A program made the position numbers and the translations under genes. From Actinoplanes sp. KI2 (lineage in GTDB: Bacteria > Actinomycetota > Actinomycetes > Mycobacteriales > Micromonosporaceae), in the NCBI RefSeq assembly GCF_025630775.1, contig NZ_JAOSZE010000010.1, positions 1 to 64,000 of the forward strand: a stretch of 64,000 bases of DNA, in the 5' to 3' direction. This document shows positions 63,053-64,000 of this stretch, piece by piece (position 1 is the first letter of the stretch; the number at the start of each line of letters is the position of its first letter). Under the pieces are notes generated by a model. That model was not told the DNA's origin. It searched no databases and saw only the letters and a program-made list of their open reading frames with translations.

Positions 63053-63837
63053 GAGCGCACCTCCAACGTGCAGCACTTGGGTCCGCCGCCGGCCTTGCGC
63101 AGCTCGGAGACGTCGACCCCGACGGTCTGGTAGCCGGCCGCGCGCAGCTCGGCGGCCAGGTGGGTGGCCTGGGTGGGCAGCACAACCGTACGGCCGTCGC
63201 TGACCGCGTTGAGGCCCAACACCGCGGCATCCTCCGCGTTCGCGAGGATCGCGTGCGGGTACATCTGCCGGAGAACCGCCTGCGAGCCGGGGGAGAAGGC
63301 CGACGGGAGGTACGCGACGTTGGTGTCGTCGAGCACGCACAGCGCCGTGTCGAGGTGGTAGTAGGCCGGGTCGACCAGCTGCAGGGAGATCACCGGCCGC
63401 TGCAGGACCTCCTGCGTCTCGGCGTGCGAGGCGTGCGCGGTGCGGAAGCCGGTGCCGGCCAGCAGCACGTCCCCGGCGAGCAGGATGTCGCCCTCGCCCT
63501 CGTTGGTGTGCTTCGGCTCGGTCACCGCGAAGCCCCGCTCGCGGAACCAGGCGGCGTACGCCGGCGCCTCGTCGGCTCGCTCGGCGTCGCGGAACTGCAC
63601 CGCCAGCACCCGCCCGTCGACCACGGTGGCGCCGTTCGCGGCGAAGACCATGTCGGGCAGGCCGGGCAGCGGGTCGATCAGGTCGACGGTGTGCCCGAGA
63701 TCGAGGTATGTCTGCCGGAGCGTCTCCCACTGCGAGACGGCCAGGGCGTTGTCGTAGGGCGCCGTGGGATCCATCCACGGGTTGATCCGGTACGTGACCG
63801 CGAAGTGGGTGGGGCGGCACATCAGGTATCGGCGCAT
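63049..63837 (-). CDS. ddaH: Dimethylarginine dimethylaminohydrolase/amidinotransferase family
   Basis: A 262-residue guanidine-modifying enzyme. Landmarks: MCRPTHFAVTYRINPWMD, NEGEGDILLAG, catalytic His in AYYHLDTALCVLD and catalytic Cys in KAGGGPKCCTLEV. Family members hydrolyse methylated arginine or arginine to citrulline or ornithine. Pairing with rocD suggests use of arginine-derived amines as a nitrogen source; the precise substrate is uncertain. Confidence 0.9.
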   Translation of the reverse strand: MRRYLMCRPTHFAVTYRINPWMDPTAPYDNALAVSQWETLRQTYLDLGHTVDLIDPLPGLPDMVFAANGATVVDGRVLAVQFRDAERADEAPAYAAWFRERGFAVTEPKHTNEGEGDILLAGDVLLAGTGFRTAHASHAETQEVLQRPVISLQLVDPAYYHLDTALCVLDDTNVAYLPSAFSPGSQAVLRQMYPHAILANAEDAAVLGLNAVSDGRTVVLPTQATHLAAELRAAGYQTVGVDVSELRKAGGGPKCCTLEVRS

Positions 63838-63910
63838 GACTGAAACGCTAGGTCGCGACCGCCCTGCCTACCCAGGGTTCAACCGTGCGTGCCGCGTTCG
63901 ATCGTTGCGT

Positions 63911-63934
63911 GATTCGCCCGTCTGGCGGCGAATC
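63911..63934. promoter_or_regulatory. Perfect 8-base inverted repeat upstream of ddaH-rocD
   Basis: GATTCGCC and GGCGAATC face each other across 8 bases, 74-97 bases before the ddaH start. A plausible operator for an Lrp- or other arginine-responsive regulator; no regulator gene is in view. Confidence 0.4.
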
Positions 63935-63939
63935 GTTAA

Positions 63940-63962
63940 GGGCGGCCCGAACCGGGCCGCCC
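63940..63962 (-). terminator. Terminator for the gene entering from the right edge
   Basis: A perfect 10-base-pair stem (GGGCGGCCCG with its complement) and a 3-base loop, 17 bases beyond a minus-strand stop codon at 63980-63982. Confidence 0.65.
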
Positions 63963-63979
63963 TCCGGGAACGATGGTGC

Positions 63980-64000
63980 TCAGAAGTGGTTGACGGTGTG
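63980..64000 (-). CDS. 3' end of a minus-strand gene, unknown
   Basis: Only six codons and a TGA (residues HTVNHF) are inside the window. The call rests on the strong hairpin directly after the stop; the identity cannot be judged. Confidence 0.35.
   Translation of the reverse strand, partial: HTVNHF

Overview
The window is chromosomal DNA from a high-GC filamentous actinobacterium, most likely of the Actinoplanes/Micromonosporaceae type. This rests on the GC-rich third codon positions, the WhiB proteins, the SigR/RsrA pair, nickel superoxide dismutase with its own maturation protease, Kgd, anti-sigma-like ATPases, and many GTG starts. I see no rRNA, tRNA, CRISPR array, IS element or prophage. 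The genus is an inference, not read directly.

Layout. 1-7 kb: the tail of narI, a small zinc-type protein, malQ, and a polysaccharide block (GH46 chitosanase with a discoidin domain, an active GH16 with a ricin-type lectin, and a GH16 relative that has lost its catalytic residues). 7-12 kb: regulators (RsbW-like ATPase, a two-component pair, a STAS+ATPase fusion), a sugar O-acetyltransferase and a membrane transporter. 12-24 kb: hisN-rsgA-aroA, SRAP, a WhiB protein, sigR-rsrA, ribosomal protein bL37, a stand-alone biotinyl domain and pdtaS. Several of these neighbours (aroA, rsgA, SRAP, sigH/rshA, biotinyl protein, pdtaS, whiB1) also lie together in mycobacteria. 25-29 kb: a cysteine-type leader peptide followed by a sulfite-reduction operon (sir, zinc ribbon, cysH, cbiX-like) sits between pdtaS and whiB1. 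29-37 kb: whiB1 with two CRP-like boxes, a diacylglycerol-kinase-like protein, a FadR-type regulator, sodN/sodX, malic enzyme, a quinone oxidoreductase and a lipoprotein hydrolase. 37-49 kb: ackA-pta, a coiled-coil protein, an ATPase, kgd, an ABC exporter, and an ornithine-lipid type acyltransferase pair. 50-54 kb: an OmpR/EnvZ-type pair followed by an HtrA-like protease. 54-62 kb: a 1053-residue membrane protein built on a defective M50 protease core, an EF-hand protein, a patatin, a PlsC-like acyltransferase, an LppX/LprG-like lipoprotein and an FHA protein. 62-64 kb: rocD-ddaH and the end of one more gene.

How parts fit. The sulfur operon makes sulfide from APS and includes a possible siroheme chelatase; its leader peptide probably senses cysteine. 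SigR-RsrA is a thiol-redox switch, and a near-perfect SigR promoter precedes sigR together with a second in-frame start that would give a longer isoform. The two-component pair and htrA share a 20-base motif in front of both units, suggesting one envelope-stress regulon. The most unusual block is 54-62 kb. A recurring curiosity is tandem 15-21 base duplications laid exactly across the ends or starts of genes (near 16.9, 28.1, 35.1 and 36.6 kb).
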